A DNA stretch of 16,914 bases from Bacteroidales bacterium (GCA_012514255.1 JAAZAP010000285.1:1-16914), one strand, 5' to 3'. Positions 1 through 9,033 are shown, counted from the stretch's first letter. Notes: a model not told the origin generated them from the sequence alone. Translations and numbers: made by a program.

Positions 1-1110
1 AGTAAGAACAGTGCCGTCATAGTTTATGCCGTAGGATATCACCGGCCAGCCGTAATTCAATCCCGGTTTTATCAGGTTCAGCTCGTCACCGCCCCGTGGC
101 CCGTGTTCTGAAACCCACAGCTCGCCTGTAAGCGGATCAAAGCATGTTCCCTGAGGGTTACGATGGCCGTAGCTGTAGATTGAAGGCATAGCTCCTGGCG
201 TACTGACAAACGGATTGTCCTCAGGAACAGATCCGTCATCATTGAGTCTGTGGATTTTGCCGTTGTGGTTGTCAAGCTTCTGAGGGAAGTCGAAGTGCTG
301 CCCGCGGTCGCCTATGCCGAAGAAAATATGGCCCTTGCCGTCGAAGGCAATCTTGCAGCCGAAATGATAATTACGGTCAGTAGCCGGTTCACCCCTGAAG
401 ATAATCTCCTGATCCGTGAGGCTGTTGCCATCAAGCCTCGCCCTCAGTATTGCAGTGTTGCCGGCAGGTTTGCCGGGGGCGTCACCCAGGTAGGAGTATG
501 AAAAGTATATCCAGCCGTTCTGTTCGTAGTCGGGATGAAGGCAGATGTCGAGGAGACCTCCCTGCCCAATGGCCATCACCTCCGGCAGACCTTCAACAGG
601 GGGAGACAACCTGCCGCCTGAGAACAGATAAAGTGATCCTGAGCGTTCTGAAACAAGCATGTCCCCGTTGGGCAGGAAGGCCATTCCCCACGGCACATTA
701 AGGTCTCTGATCACTGTGTCAACAGTGAACTTCTGCGCCTCGGACTCTATAACCGCCTCCATGGTGAATGCCGGTTCCAGGAGGCTTCTGTCTGCAGGGA
801 TACCTTTTTTGACATAATCAGCCAGGGCTTCAATCTCACTGTCGCTGAAGGTCTTTTCAAATGCCGGCATCCCGATGCTTTCAAGACCGTACTTAATACT
901 TTTGAAAGCAGAGGCGGCACCTTCCTCCTCCATCCACTCCCTGGCAGCGAATTTCTCGAGCCTTGCGCCATGGCAACCGGCGCAATACTTCTGATAATTT
1001 TCCGCTGCTGTCTGGTTCCCGTGAGCCAGACCCTTCTTGCCGGGAAACAGAAACCAGACGGCAGCAACTACTACTGCTGCAAGGAACAGCACAGAAACTA
1101 TCTTATTCAT
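1..1110 (-). CDS. PQQ-dependent sugar dehydrogenase with N-terminal cytochrome c domain (3' end beyond window)
   Basis: Translating the minus strand from ATG at 1110 gives 370 codons open to the left edge, so the C-terminus is missing. Residues 4-22 are a hydrophobic signal or anchor segment. A class I cytochrome c domain follows, with heme motif CAGCH (Cys43, Cys46, His47) and a likely axial Met81 in GMPAF. From about residue 125 the protein is a soluble aldose/glucose dehydrogenase beta-propeller (YliI/Asd family): RDLNVPWGMAFLPNG, NHNGKIHRLNDDGSVP, YSYGHRNPQG and SEHGPRGGDEL. Family members oxidise aldoses with PQQ in the periplasm; the fused heme would pass electrons on directly. An upstream in-frame start is absent: the ATG at 1120 is in another frame and stops after five codons. 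The fold is near certain; PQQ use and the substrate are inferred. Confidence 0.9.
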   Translation of the reverse strand, partial: MNKIVSVLFLAAVVVAAVWFLFPGKKGLAHGNQTAAENYQKYCAGCHGARLEKFAAREWMEEEGAASAFKSIKYGLESIGMPAFEKTFSDSEIEALADYVKKGIPADRSLLEPAFTMEAVIESEAQKFTVDTVIRDLNVPWGMAFLPNGDMLVSERSGSLYLFSGGRLSPPVEGLPEVMAIGQGGLLDICLHPDYEQNGWIYFSYSYLGDAPGKPAGNTAILRARLDGNSLTDQEIIFRGEPATDRNYHFGCKIAFDGKGHIFFGIGDRGQHFDFPQKLDNHNGKIHRLNDDGSVPEDNPFVSTPGAMPSIYSYGHRNPQGTCFDPLTGELWVSEHGPRGGDELNLIKPGLNYGWPVISYGINYDGTVLT

Positions 1111-1203
1111 CTCGGTTCATTTGAATTATTAGCAGCAAATTACAAAAAAACCGCATAAGATCGGTCAGATGCTTTTATTGCCCGGAGTAAGGAACAGGAC
1201 GTG

Positions 1204-1216
1204 TTAACCTGGTTAA
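1204..1216. promoter_or_regulatory. palindrome TTAACC-T-GGTTAA, candidate operator
   Basis: A perfect 6-bp inverted repeat around a single T lies 43 bp before the FAD oxidoreductase start at 1260, in the divergent region shared with the cytochrome/dehydrogenase gene. A short symmetric site of this size suits a dimeric regulator, but no regulator gene is adjacent and no second copy was seen in the window. It is a pattern only. Confidence 0.3.
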
Positions 1217-1246
1217 ACAAACCACCTCTTTCATTGTTAAAAGAAG

Positions 1247-1254
1247 AGGAGGAG
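1247..1254 (+). promoter_or_regulatory. strong Shine-Dalgarno sequence AGGAGGAG
   Basis: AGGAGGAG ends 5 nt before ATG 1260 and fixes the start of the FAD oxidoreductase. It is notable because the other genes here show little or no Shine-Dalgarno sequence, as is usual in Bacteroidota. Confidence 0.7.
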
Positions 1255-1259
1255 ATCAT

Positions 1260-1928
1260 ATGGCGGATTCCATAGTTAAAATAATTGAGACAGAGCAACT
1301 GACCCATGATGTAAAGAGATTCAGGATTGAGAAGCCTGAGGGTTATGAGTTCAGGCCTGGCCAGGCAACGGGTGTTACCATCAATACACCTGAACTAAAA
1401 AAAATGCGCAGGTCGTTCACCTTTACCGGCCGTAATGATGATCCGTACCTCGAATTTACAATAAAGATATATCCTGAGCACAACGGTCTGACAAAAGAGC
1501 TGGACCGGCTTGTTCCCGGCAATGAAATAGTAATAGGTTCTCCCTGGGGAGCCATATCATATAAAGGCAAGGGGATTTTCATTGCCGGAGGGGCAGGTAT
1601 TACCCCGTTCATTGCTATCTTCAGGGATCTGAAGGCGAGGGAAGAGCTTCAGGGTAACCTGTTACTGTTCGCCAATAAGACAAAGGCTGACATAATCATG
1701 GAGCAGGAGTTCAGGGAGATGCTCGGCGGAGCCTTCATCAATATACTGTCAGAGGAGAAAGCTGATGGTTATTATCACGGATTCATAGATGAGGAATTCA
1801 TCAGGGCGCAGGTGAGTAACTACAGCCAGAATTTCTATCTCTGTGGTCCCCCGCCAATGATGCAGTCTCTGACCGGAGTGCTGTCACGACTGGGAGTCGA
1901 CAGGAAGGCTGTTACAATGGATATATAG
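1260..1928 (+). CDS. FAD/NAD(P)H-binding oxidoreductase, ferredoxin-NADP reductase fold
   Basis: A 222-residue cytosolic flavoprotein. Residues 1-100 form the FAD-binding barrel, with RSFTFT (51-56) as the RxYS/T-type flavin motif. Residues 105-222 form the NAD(P)-binding domain, with the pyrophosphate loop AGGAGITPF (109-117) and the C-terminal LCGPPPMM motif (194-201). There is no iron-sulfur Cys cluster and no globin domain, so it is the bare reductase module as seen in flavodoxin/ferredoxin reductases and the C-terminal part of flavohemoglobin or benzoate dioxygenase reductases. Its electron acceptor cannot be told. It is a single gene, divergent from the dehydrogenase and convergent with the cyclophilin gene. 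The start is set by the AGGAGGAG sequence upstream. Confidence 0.88.
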   Translation: MADSIVKIIETEQLTHDVKRFRIEKPEGYEFRPGQATGVTINTPELKKMRRSFTFTGRNDDPYLEFTIKIYPEHNGLTKELDRLVPGNEIVIGSPWGAISYKGKGIFIAGGAGITPFIAIFRDLKAREELQGNLLLFANKTKADIIMEQEFREMLGGAFINILSEEKADGYYHGFIDEEFIRAQVSNYSQNFYLCGPPPMMQSLTGVLSRLGVDRKAVTMDI

Positions 1929-1974
1929 GTTAATCTGGTGGTTGGGGCCTGAATGCAGATATAATTCTTTATTG

Positions 1975-1992
1975 TTCAAGCCAGCTCTTGAA
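1975..1992. terminator. small hairpin between convergent genes
   Basis: TTCAAG-CCAGCT-CTTGAA is a perfect 6-bp stem with a 6-nt loop between the convergent stops at 1928 and 2004. It has no clear U tract on either strand, so it is at best a weak bidirectional terminator. Confidence 0.3.
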
Positions 1993-2003
1993 TCCAACCT
2001 CTG

Positions 2004-2582
2004 CTATTTTTCCCTGGTGATTTCCAGGATCACAACAGGCTTTTCGAGATATTGCCCGGGGGCTTTGATAGCGTGGATCTTGCTGACCACATCCATTCCC
2101 CGTGTCACCCTGCCGAAGGCTGCAAATCCCTGTCCGTCAGGATTCCTCTTTCCTCCGAAATCAAGTTCAGGCTGGTCGCCCACGCATATGAAGAATTCAG
2201 AGGTGGCGGTACCCGGTGTCCACCTTGCCATTGAGATCACCCCGTCACGGTGCCGGATGCCTGTCGCAGCGGTAGTCTCGTGGATGACCGGGGGAAACCC
2301 TCCGCTCTCTTCTTCCTCGTATCGGCCACCCTGGATGACCCCGATGAGTACGGAATCGTTTGGCTGATTGTCGGATCTGACAACCCTGTAGAAGCAGGCG
2401 CTGTCAAACAGTCCAGCATCAACATACCTCAGGAAATTAGCAGAGGTGGCAGGTGCATTTTTGATATCCAGTGTCACATGGATCTCGCCAAGTTCGGTAA
2501 TGATATTGACCTGTTCCTTCTTTGAACAGGAGTTGAACAATATCAGGACAGCAGCCAGCAGTGCAATAGGTTTATGTTTCAT
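2004..2582 (-). CDS. cyclophilin-type peptidyl-prolyl cis-trans isomerase, lipoprotein
   Basis: A 192-residue protein with a lipoprotein signal: hydrophobic core, then LFNSC with lipidated Cys19. It should sit on a membrane in the periplasm. Residues 24-190 are a bacterial cyclophilin domain. FYRVV supplies the catalytic Arg66, GVIQGG carries Gln84 of the active site, and SEFFI (128-132) and GFAAFGRV (152-159) are conserved. The insertion RYEEEESGGFPP (87-98) is typical of bacterial periplasmic members. It should isomerise X-Pro bonds during folding of exported proteins. The gene begins 10 bp after the stop of the YeiH-family gene, so the two are probably co-transcribed; no functional link between them is evident. 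Confidence 0.93.
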   Translation of the reverse strand: MKHKPIALLAAVLILFNSCSKKEQVNIITELGEIHVTLDIKNAPATSANFLRYVDAGLFDSACFYRVVRSDNQPNDSVLIGVIQGGRYEEEESGGFPPVIHETTAATGIRHRDGVISMARWTPGTATSEFFICVGDQPELDFGGKRNPDGQGFAAFGRVTRGMDVVSKIHAIKAPGQYLEKPVVILEITREK

Positions 2583-2592
2583 GGTATAGGGT

Positions 2593-3894
2593 TTAATTTG
2601 GATTGAGCAGATGGAACAGGAGGTAGGATATGCCCAGGGTAAAGAATATATTGAAGGTCTGGGCTATCAGGAAGCTGTAGAATGGCTTTTTGCTTTCCAT
2701 ATGTTTGAAATCCGCAAACCGTGTCTCCAGTCCGATGCTTATGAATGCGAGGTTAAACCAGAAGGTGCTGAATGATTTTATTACCTTCCCTGATGCCTTG
2801 GCTGTTTCCGGGCTCAAAAGAAATGAGAAGACAAGTGATGCCAGGATAAATCCCAGGACAAATTTCGGGAAGCGGTCCCAGATGATCCTCACCGGCACAT
2901 GCTGTCCCTTTTCATTTGTGCCCTTGCTCCTGTAGGCCCAGAAGATGGAGATTGCAAATGCAGCCAGTCCAAGGAGCACGTTCTGGGAGAATTTGACTAT
3001 TGTTGCATATAGCAGTCCGGTCTCGCCTGCTATGGTTCCTGCTGCCACAACAGCTCCCGTGGTATCAATTGTGCCGCCCAGCCACGCTCCGGTGACTATA
3101 TCAGACAGACCCATCCACTTTGCTATTATCGGGAGGAATATCATCATCGGGATAGCTATTATCAGCACCAGGGAGATTATGAATGAGAGTTTCTTTTTAT
3201 CTCCGTTAATGGCCCCTGCAGTGGCTATTGCCGCCGACACACCACATATGGAGACTGCGCTTGCCAGCATGGTTGAGAACTCGTCGTCAATCTTCATCTT
3301 CCTTGACAGCCAGAAGGCGAAGTACCATACCACCGTGACGACTATGATTGCCTGCAGCAATCCGTAGCCGCCTGCAGAGAGAATATCCTTGAACAGTATT
3401 GTTGCACCCAGCAATACCAGTCCTATCTTGACGTATAGTTCCGTCTGCACTCCCGAACGAAGCCATGCGGGCAGACGGAACAGGTTGCCTATCAGCAGAC
3501 CCACCAATAGCGAGAAGAGCACTGTTTCAAGCCCCAGGTTCTTAAAACCTGCATATGATGATACAAACTGTGCAAGGATAGCCAGCAGGAATATGGAAAG
3601 AAACCCGGTAAAATACTTTTTAAGCGAGTCACCGCTCAAAACCATTCCCACAACAGCAATAAGGCCAAAGATTAAGAAGGTGTACAGGGCTGATGTCCAG
3701 AGTGATGAGGCTCCGAGCATTGCTGAAAAATCCTGGCCTCCGCTCCATCCGGCTTTTCCTCCGAATGAGGGTGTACCAATGGTATAACCGGTCAACACCA
3801 CGAAAAGTATCAGTACAAATCCGGCAACCACTGATGCCCAGTCCTGACCGACAATTAACCTCCTGAACAGGGATGGATTCTCTTGTTTGCTCAT
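2593..3894 (-). CDS. YeiH/UPF0324 family membrane protein, putative sulfate exporter
   Basis: A 433-residue multi-spanning inner-membrane protein, mostly hydrophobic with about ten or more helices. It matches the conserved hypothetical 698 (YeiH) family: a GLLIGN segment near 132-137, VKIGLVLLGATILFKD (155-170), and the signature SICGVSAAIATAGAING (215-231). Members are annotated as putative sulfate exporters, but the substrate is poorly established. It is longer than E. coli YeiH (about 350 residues) because of roughly 110 extra N-terminal residues with two or three predicted helices and a soluble stretch near 40-65. It is the first gene of a likely two-gene unit with the cyclophilin, and divergent from the sphingolipid genes across a 202-bp gap. 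Confidence 0.85.
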   Translation of the reverse strand: MSKQENPSLFRRLIVGQDWASVVAGFVLILFVVLTGYTIGTPSFGGKAGWSGGQDFSAMLGASSLWTSALYTFLIFGLIAVVGMVLSGDSLKKYFTGFLSIFLLAILAQFVSSYAGFKNLGLETVLFSLLVGLLIGNLFRLPAWLRSGVQTELYVKIGLVLLGATILFKDILSAGGYGLLQAIIVVTVVWYFAFWLSRKMKIDDEFSTMLASAVSICGVSAAIATAGAINGDKKKLSFIISLVLIIAIPMMIFLPIIAKWMGLSDIVTGAWLGGTIDTTGAVVAAGTIAGETGLLYATIVKFSQNVLLGLAAFAISIFWAYRSKGTNEKGQHVPVRIIWDRFPKFVLGFILASLVFSFLLSPETAKASGKVIKSFSTFWFNLAFISIGLETRFADFKHMESKKPFYSFLIAQTFNIFFTLGISYLLFHLLNPN

Positions 3895-3998
3895 TACAAT
3901 ATTTGGTTTTACTACTTTGAATGAGGCTTTACGGTTATAATGCTAAAAATCATGCCTGCAAATATGAGGACAATCCGGGAATGAATAATAAGCATAAA

Positions 3999-4028
3999 AT
4001 GGTATTCTAAGGCCTTTTGCCATACCAT
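3999..4028. promoter_or_regulatory. inverted repeat ATGGTAT-16-ATACCAT, possible operator
   Basis: Perfect 7-bp arms at 3999-4005 and 4022-4028 with a 16-bp spacer lie in the 202-bp divergent region between the YeiH-family gene and spt, about 70 bp before the spt start. It could bind a dimeric regulator or form a hairpin in the spt leader. No matching Bacteroidota promoter element was found next to it. Confidence 0.25.
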
Positions 4029-4060
4029 AACATGTGCAGTTTCACTGCTATTTTCAATAA

Positions 4061-5317
<1,257 letters not shown>

Positions 5318-5323
5318 TAACAG

Positions 5324-6139
5324 ATGGGCAAGGTAATTCTGATAACCGGGATCTCGACAGGCTTCGGGAAGGAGAGTGCATCACTGCTGGCATCTGCCGG
5401 GCATAAGGTCTATGGTACTGTCAGGAGGGAATGTGATGTCACTGAGGGCATCAACCTGCTGACCATGGACCTGACGGATCATGATTCAATCCGCAAGGCA
5501 GTCAGGCTGGTTGTTGAGCGGGAGGGAAGGATAGATGTGCTTGTTAACAATGCGGGTATGCACACCGGGGGTCCCGTTGAGACCCTTCCCGAAGAGTATG
5601 TCAGGCTTCAGATGGAGACCAGCTTCATGGGTATGGTGCTTCTTACCCGTGAGGTGCTGCCCGTTATGCGTGCCGGTGCGGGAGGGAGAATAATAAATAT
5701 AAGCTCCATCGGAGGACTGATGGGCCTGCCGTACCAGGGATTCTACTCTGCTGCCAAATTCGCGGTAGAGGGTTTCAGCGAAGCGCTCAGGATGGAGGTT
5801 CAACAGTTCAACATCAGTGTGGTTGTCATCAATCCCGGTGACTTTCATACGAATAACACCGTTAACCGGAGGAAATTCCTGGCTGCTTCAGGCTCTGATG
5901 ATCCTTATGCCGGAACCTATGCAAAGGCTCTTAAGGTTATTGAACACGATGAAGCCGGAGGCAGGCACCCGGCCCTCCTGGCCAGAAAACTGGAGAAAAT
6001 TATAGAATGCAGGAATCCACGGCAACGGTATATCATTGCAACGCCTGACCAGAAGCTGGCGGTAGTCCTTAAAAGAGTGTTGCCGGGAAGACTCTTTACC
6101 CGGATCCTCGGCAGCCATTATGGCATCCCGAAGCAATAA
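5324..6139 (+). CDS. short-chain dehydrogenase/reductase, probable 3-ketosphinganine reductase
   Basis: A 271-residue classical SDR. The Rossmann motif TGISTGFG (8-15), NNAG (75-78), catalytic Ser in NISSIGG (125-131) and YSAAK (Tyr141, Lys145) are all intact, so it should be an active NAD(P)H oxidoreductase. Residues 31-40 (GTVRRECDVT), after the second strand, include basic residues that would suit NADPH. The basic, hydrophobic C-terminus (about 243-271) could touch membrane lipid. It starts 6 bp after spt with no promoter between, so it is almost certainly co-transcribed. From that context I infer that it reduces 3-ketosphinganine to sphinganine. The SDR call is secure; the substrate is not, since SDRs are versatile and sequence alone does not fix it. 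Confidence 0.85.
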   Translation: MGKVILITGISTGFGKESASLLASAGHKVYGTVRRECDVTEGINLLTMDLTDHDSIRKAVRLVVEREGRIDVLVNNAGMHTGGPVETLPEEYVRLQMETSFMGMVLLTREVLPVMRAGAGGRIINISSIGGLMGLPYQGFYSAAKFAVEGFSEALRMEVQQFNISVVVINPGDFHTNNTVNRRKFLAASGSDDPYAGTYAKALKVIEHDEAGGRHPALLARKLEKIIECRNPRQRYIIATPDQKLAVVLKRVLPGRLFTRILGSHYGIPKQ

Positions 6140-6145
6140 AGCAAA

Positions 6146-6179
6146 ACCGGCGGTAACTGGCTTTATTCAATCCGCCGGT
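6146..6179. terminator. hairpin terminator after the sphingolipid genes
   Basis: ACCGGCGG (6146-6153) pairs with CCGCCGGT (6172-6179). On the minus strand the stem is followed by TTTGCTTTATT, a fair U-rich tail, so it can terminate the small minus-strand gene. On the plus strand it lies just after the SDR stop but lacks a U run. Its core resembles the hairpin after typA. Confidence 0.55.
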
Positions 6180-6205
6180 CTGCATAAATTATAAGCTGAA
6201 GTGAA

Positions 6206-6505
6206 TCAGATCTCTCCAGGCCTCCTGTAGTGCTTGGACTCTGCCGTGGGAACAATCTTTCCGTTAAAACGCTTGACCGTTCCCTTCGTTGGAGTAATAA
6301 TGACTTCTGCCATGTCACCTGACGACTGCTTGAGAGACATCTATATCTTTGCGTTGATCAGGCGGCCCATTGCCTGGTAGCTTATTCTGACATTGCCCTT
6401 TTTGTCTGTGACCTGGACATAATTCGAAACAGCAAGCTTGTTTGTATTGTTGTTGCCCGTCACGATTTTACAGGTACAATAAGCGTGCCCCGATGATAGC
6501 AGCAT
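6206..6505 (-). pseudogene. remnant of a small secreted-protein gene split by one in-frame TAG
   Basis: On the minus strand, ATG 6505 opens 54 codons ending in TAG (6341-6343). The next codon, in the same frame, is ATG (6338-6340), opening 44 more codons to TGA at 6206. The joined peptide reads as normal coding sequence, for example VSNYVQVTDKKGNVRISY then AEVIITPTKGTVKRFNGK. Upstream of ATG 6505 the frame stays open for 18 codons with a signal-peptide look (KKNR, then TATLLINVMLLSSGHAY) but has no ATG before a TAG at 6560-6562, so the original start may also be lost. A terminator-like hairpin lies at its 3' end. Alternatives are two tiny genes, a read-through product, or a sequence error. 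I do not recognise the family. Confidence 0.45.
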
Positions 6506-6560
6506 TACATTTATCAGTAAAGTAGCAGTATCAGACGCTGTGCCGTTACGATTCTTTTTC

Positions 6561-6568
6561 TACTTTTG
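6561..6568 (+). promoter_or_regulatory. Bacteroidota promoter -7 element TACTTTTG for typA
   Basis: TACTTTTG matches the Bacteroidota sigma-70 consensus TAnnTTTG exactly and lies in a T-rich stretch. Transcription should begin near 6574-6576, leaving a leader of only about 15-40 nt before the typA coding region. No good TTG -33 element is visible at the usual spacing. Confidence 0.6.
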
Positions 6569-6612
6569 CAGCCCAAACAGATACGCATACGGAAGATAAT
6601 AGAAATATTGCC

Positions 6613-8406
6613 GTGATAGCTCATGTAGACCACGGCAAGACTACGCTTGTAGACCGCATACTGTACCAGGTAAAGCTGTTCCGTGACAACCAGGTCATGG
6701 GTGATCTTATCCTTGACAGCAATGACCTGGAGAGGGAAAGAGGAATAACCATCCTGGCCAAGAATGTTTCGGTCAGATACAAAAATGTCAAGATCAATAT
6801 AATTGACACCCCTGGTCATGCCGATTTCGGGGGTGAGGTTGAGAGGGTGCTGAACATGGCTGAAGGAGTGCTCCTGATAGTTGACGCTTTCGAGGGGCCG
6901 ATGCCGCAGACGCGCTTCGTGCTGCAGAAGGCGCTGGAGCTGGGATTGAAGCCCATAGTTGTCATCAACAAGGTTGACAAGCCAAACTGTAAGCCGGAAG
7001 AGACCCAGGAGAACGTCTTTGACCTGATGCACAGCCTCAATGCCACTGAAGATCAGCTCGATTTCCCTACGGTCTTCGGTTCATCCAAGCAGGGATGGAT
7101 GGGGCCAGACTGGACCACTCCGGCAACGGATGTCAGTTATCTCCTTGACACCATTCTGGAACATATTCCTGCTCCGCTGAAGGCTGAAGGCACTCTGCAG
7201 ATGAGGATATCATCACTTGACTACTCATCTTACCAGGGCAGGATAGCTGTTGGCAAGATAAGCAGAGGAACCCTGGTTCCCGGAAGCCAGGTATCACTCA
7301 TCAGGCGTGATGGAACCATAACGGAGAGTACGGTCAAGGAGGTCTATCTTTTTGAGGGGTTGGGGAAGGAGAAGACCAAAAAACCTGTTAATGCCGGGGA
7401 GATATGTGCCATTTTCGGGATAGAAAGTTTTGATATAGGAGATACCATCGCCGATTTAGAAAATCCCGAAGCCCTACCCTGGGTAAGGGTAGACGAGCCT
7501 ACAATGAGTATGCTCTTCACATCCAACACATCACCCTTCTTCGGTCGCGAGGGAACCCTGGTCACTTCGCGGCAGCTGAGAGAGCGGCTCTTCCGGGAAA
7601 CGGAGAAGAACCTGGCCATGCGCGTTGAGGAGACCGGGTCTGCTGATACCTTCATGGTTTACGGCCGGGGGATACTGCACCTGTCTATACTTATTGAGAC
7701 CATGCGCAGGGAGGGCTTTGAGCTCCAGGTTGGGCAGCCCAGGGTACTGATAAGGGAGATAAACGGCGTAAAACATGAGCCTGTGGAGGTGCTGTCAGTG
7801 CAGGTACCCGGGGATTTTGCGGGTAAGGTGATTGACCAGGTGACCCAGCGCAGGGGAGAAATTGTCAATATTGAAGTGAGAAATGACAGGGCACATCTCG
7901 ACTTCAGGATTCCTTCACGCGGTATCATTGGTCTCCGGAACCAGGTGCTCACCGTCACCGAGGGAGAGGCAGTGATGGCCCACCGTTTTGACGCGTATGA
8001 ACCATGGAAAGGAGAGATGAACATCAGGCGCAACGGATCGCTCATAGCCATGGAGACAGGTATGGCAGTGGCCTATGCCATTGACAAGCTGCAGGACAGG
8101 GGCCGCTTCTTCATTTACCCGGGTGAAGAGGTCTATATGGGACAGGTAATAGGTGAGAATACCAGGCTGGATGATATCGTGGTGAATGTGACGAAGACGA
8201 AGAAGCTGACCAATATGAGGGCATCGGGTTCGGATGACAAGGCGATACTGACCCCTCCGATGCGCTTCTCCCTTGAGGAGGCCATGGAATATATAGCTGC
8301 CGATGAGTATATTGAGATCACTCCCGGATCAATGCGCCTGCGCAAGATCATGCTTGATGAGAATGACCGCAAGAGGGCGAAGATGAGAGCCCAGGGCGCT
8401 GAATAA
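6613..8406 (+). CDS. typA: ribosome-associated translational GTPase TypA/BipA
   Basis: A near-complete TypA/BipA of 597 residues counted from GTG 6613. Domains in order: GTPase with G1 AHVDHGKT (3-10), G2 RERGIT (41-46), G3 DTPGH (65-69), G4 NKVD (119-122); an EF-Tu-like domain II; EF-G-like domains III and V; and the BipA-specific C-terminus with [13 protein letters not shown] and [15 protein letters not shown]. It aids 50S assembly and growth under stress. The start is odd: conserved residues NRNIAV lie in frame directly upstream of GTG 6613 and form the first beta strand, so the real protein must begin earlier. The frame is open back to 6526 but holds no ATG, GTG or TTG. ACG 6589, ATT 6607 or a sequence error are the options. 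Confidence 0.95.
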   Translation: MIAHVDHGKTTLVDRILYQVKLFRDNQVMGDLILDSNDLERERGITILAKNVSVRYKNVKINIIDTPGHADFGGEVERVLNMAEGVLLIVDAFEGPMPQTRFVLQKALELGLKPIVVINKVDKPNCKPEETQENVFDLMHSLNATEDQLDFPTVFGSSKQGWMGPDWTTPATDVSYLLDTILEHIPAPLKAEGTLQMRISSLDYSSYQGRIAVGKISRGTLVPGSQVSLIRRDGTITESTVKEVYLFEGLGKEKTKKPVNAGEICAIFGIESFDIGDTIADLENPEALPWVRVDEPTMSMLFTSNTSPFFGREGTLVTSRQLRERLFRETEKNLAMRVEETGSADTFMVYGRGILHLSILIETMRREGFELQVGQPRVLIREINGVKHEPVEVLSVQVPGDFAGKVIDQVTQRRGEIVNIEVRNDRAHLDFRIPSRGIIGLRNQVLTVTEGEAVMAHRFDAYEPWKGEMNIRRNGSLIAMETGMAVAYAIDKLQDRGRFFIYPGEEVYMGQVIGENTRLDDIVVNVTKTKKLTNMRASGSDDKAILTPPMRFSLEEAMEYIAADEYIEITPGSMRLRKIMLDENDRKRAKMRAQGAE

Positions 8407-8409
8407 TAA

Positions 8410-8439
8410 AAAAACCGGCAGATCACTCCGCCGGTTTTT
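8410..8439. terminator. bidirectional rho-independent terminator
   Basis: AAAAACCGGC (8410-8419) and GCCGGTTTTT (8430-8439) form a perfect 10-bp stem around a 10-nt loop. It has T runs on the plus strand and, by symmetry, on the minus strand. It lies between the convergent stops of typA (8406) and the Gln-rich protein gene (8460) and serves both. Confidence 0.88.
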
Positions 8440-8459
8440 CCTCAGCCTTTAATTCCGGA

Positions 8460-8996
8460 TTACCTGCGACCAGCACCGGTTCCCTTTACAGTTGCCGGAC
8501 GGTTGGTCCTGACACTCTTTGCAGCTCCCTTGTTCTTGGATGCTGTCTTTGCCTGTTTCATTGATTTCTGGGCTTCGCCCTTCATCTTCGCCTGCTCCCT
8601 GACCATCTCACCAACACCTCCCTGGGTCTGTGTCTGAGCCTGCCTGGCTGTTTCGCTCACCACCTCACCATGATTCTGAGTCCTGGTTTGTGTCATGATA
8701 GGATCACCACTCTGTGCCTGCTCCGGATCCTGGACCTGTGTCCTGGTCTGTGTCCTGGCCTGATTCATAATGGGATCACCACTCTGATTACTGGCATTTA
8801 CCTTTGACCTGGTCTGTGCCTGGGTCATGATAGGGTCGCCGCTCTGTACCTGCTCCTGGATTTTCTTCTGCTGCCTGGCCTCAATCCTGAGCTGCTTCTT
8901 GGTCTTTAACTGTTCCTGTACAGGTTCAGTGGTCTGTGCTGTGACACCAACACTTATTAAAAGTGCTATTGCGCCTAAGAGAATTTCCTTTTTCAT
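8460..8996 (-). CDS. secreted Gln-rich repeat protein with basic tail (first of two)
   Basis: A 178-residue protein of unknown family. Residues 1-20 are a Sec signal peptide, with likely cleavage TA|Q at 20/21. Residues 21-130 are rich in Gln, Thr and Arg (27 Gln in all) and contain three copies of QSGDPIM, each followed by a T/N-Q-A/T-R/Q-T-like stretch, at 51-57, 71-77 and 95-101. Residues 131-178 are Gln-poor at the end and basic (14 Lys/Arg against 2 Glu), ending GTGAGRR. There is no Cys, Phe, Tyr or Trp at all, so it is probably disordered. It is the last gene of the minus block, 62 bp after the kinase stop, with its own putative promoter. The protein at 12007-12525 has the same plan. 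No function is assigned; cell-envelope binding is a guess from charge and export. Confidence 0.75.
   Translation of the reverse strand: MKKEILLGAIALLISVGVTAQTTEPVQEQLKTKKQLRIEARQQKKIQEQVQSGDPIMTQAQTRSKVNASNQSGDPIMNQARTQTRTQVQDPEQAQSGDPIMTQTRTQNHGEVVSETARQAQTQTQGGVGEMVREQAKMKGEAQKSMKQAKTASKNKGAAKSVRTNRPATVKGTGAGRR
8694..8846 (-). repeat. three QSGDPIM-encoding repeats inside the Gln-rich gene
   Basis: The heptad QSGDPIM is encoded at 8826-8846, 8766-8786 and 8694-8714, with 20- and 24-codon periods. The DNA of the copies differs at synonymous sites while the peptide is identical, suggesting old duplications held by selection on the protein. Confidence 0.8.
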
Positions 8997-9033
8997 CTTG
9001 CTCTGTTTTTAAGTTTATTTTCAGATAACAATT

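Noticed and set aside
747..1067. 106-codon minus-strand reading frame
   Set aside because: It is an out-of-frame shadow of the cytochrome c/dehydrogenase gene, which shows CAGCH and propeller motifs in the true frame.
8694..8846. Spaced repeats considered as a CRISPR array
   Set aside because: The repeats are 21 bp, vary in DNA sequence, and are in frame inside a coding region with a conserved peptide.
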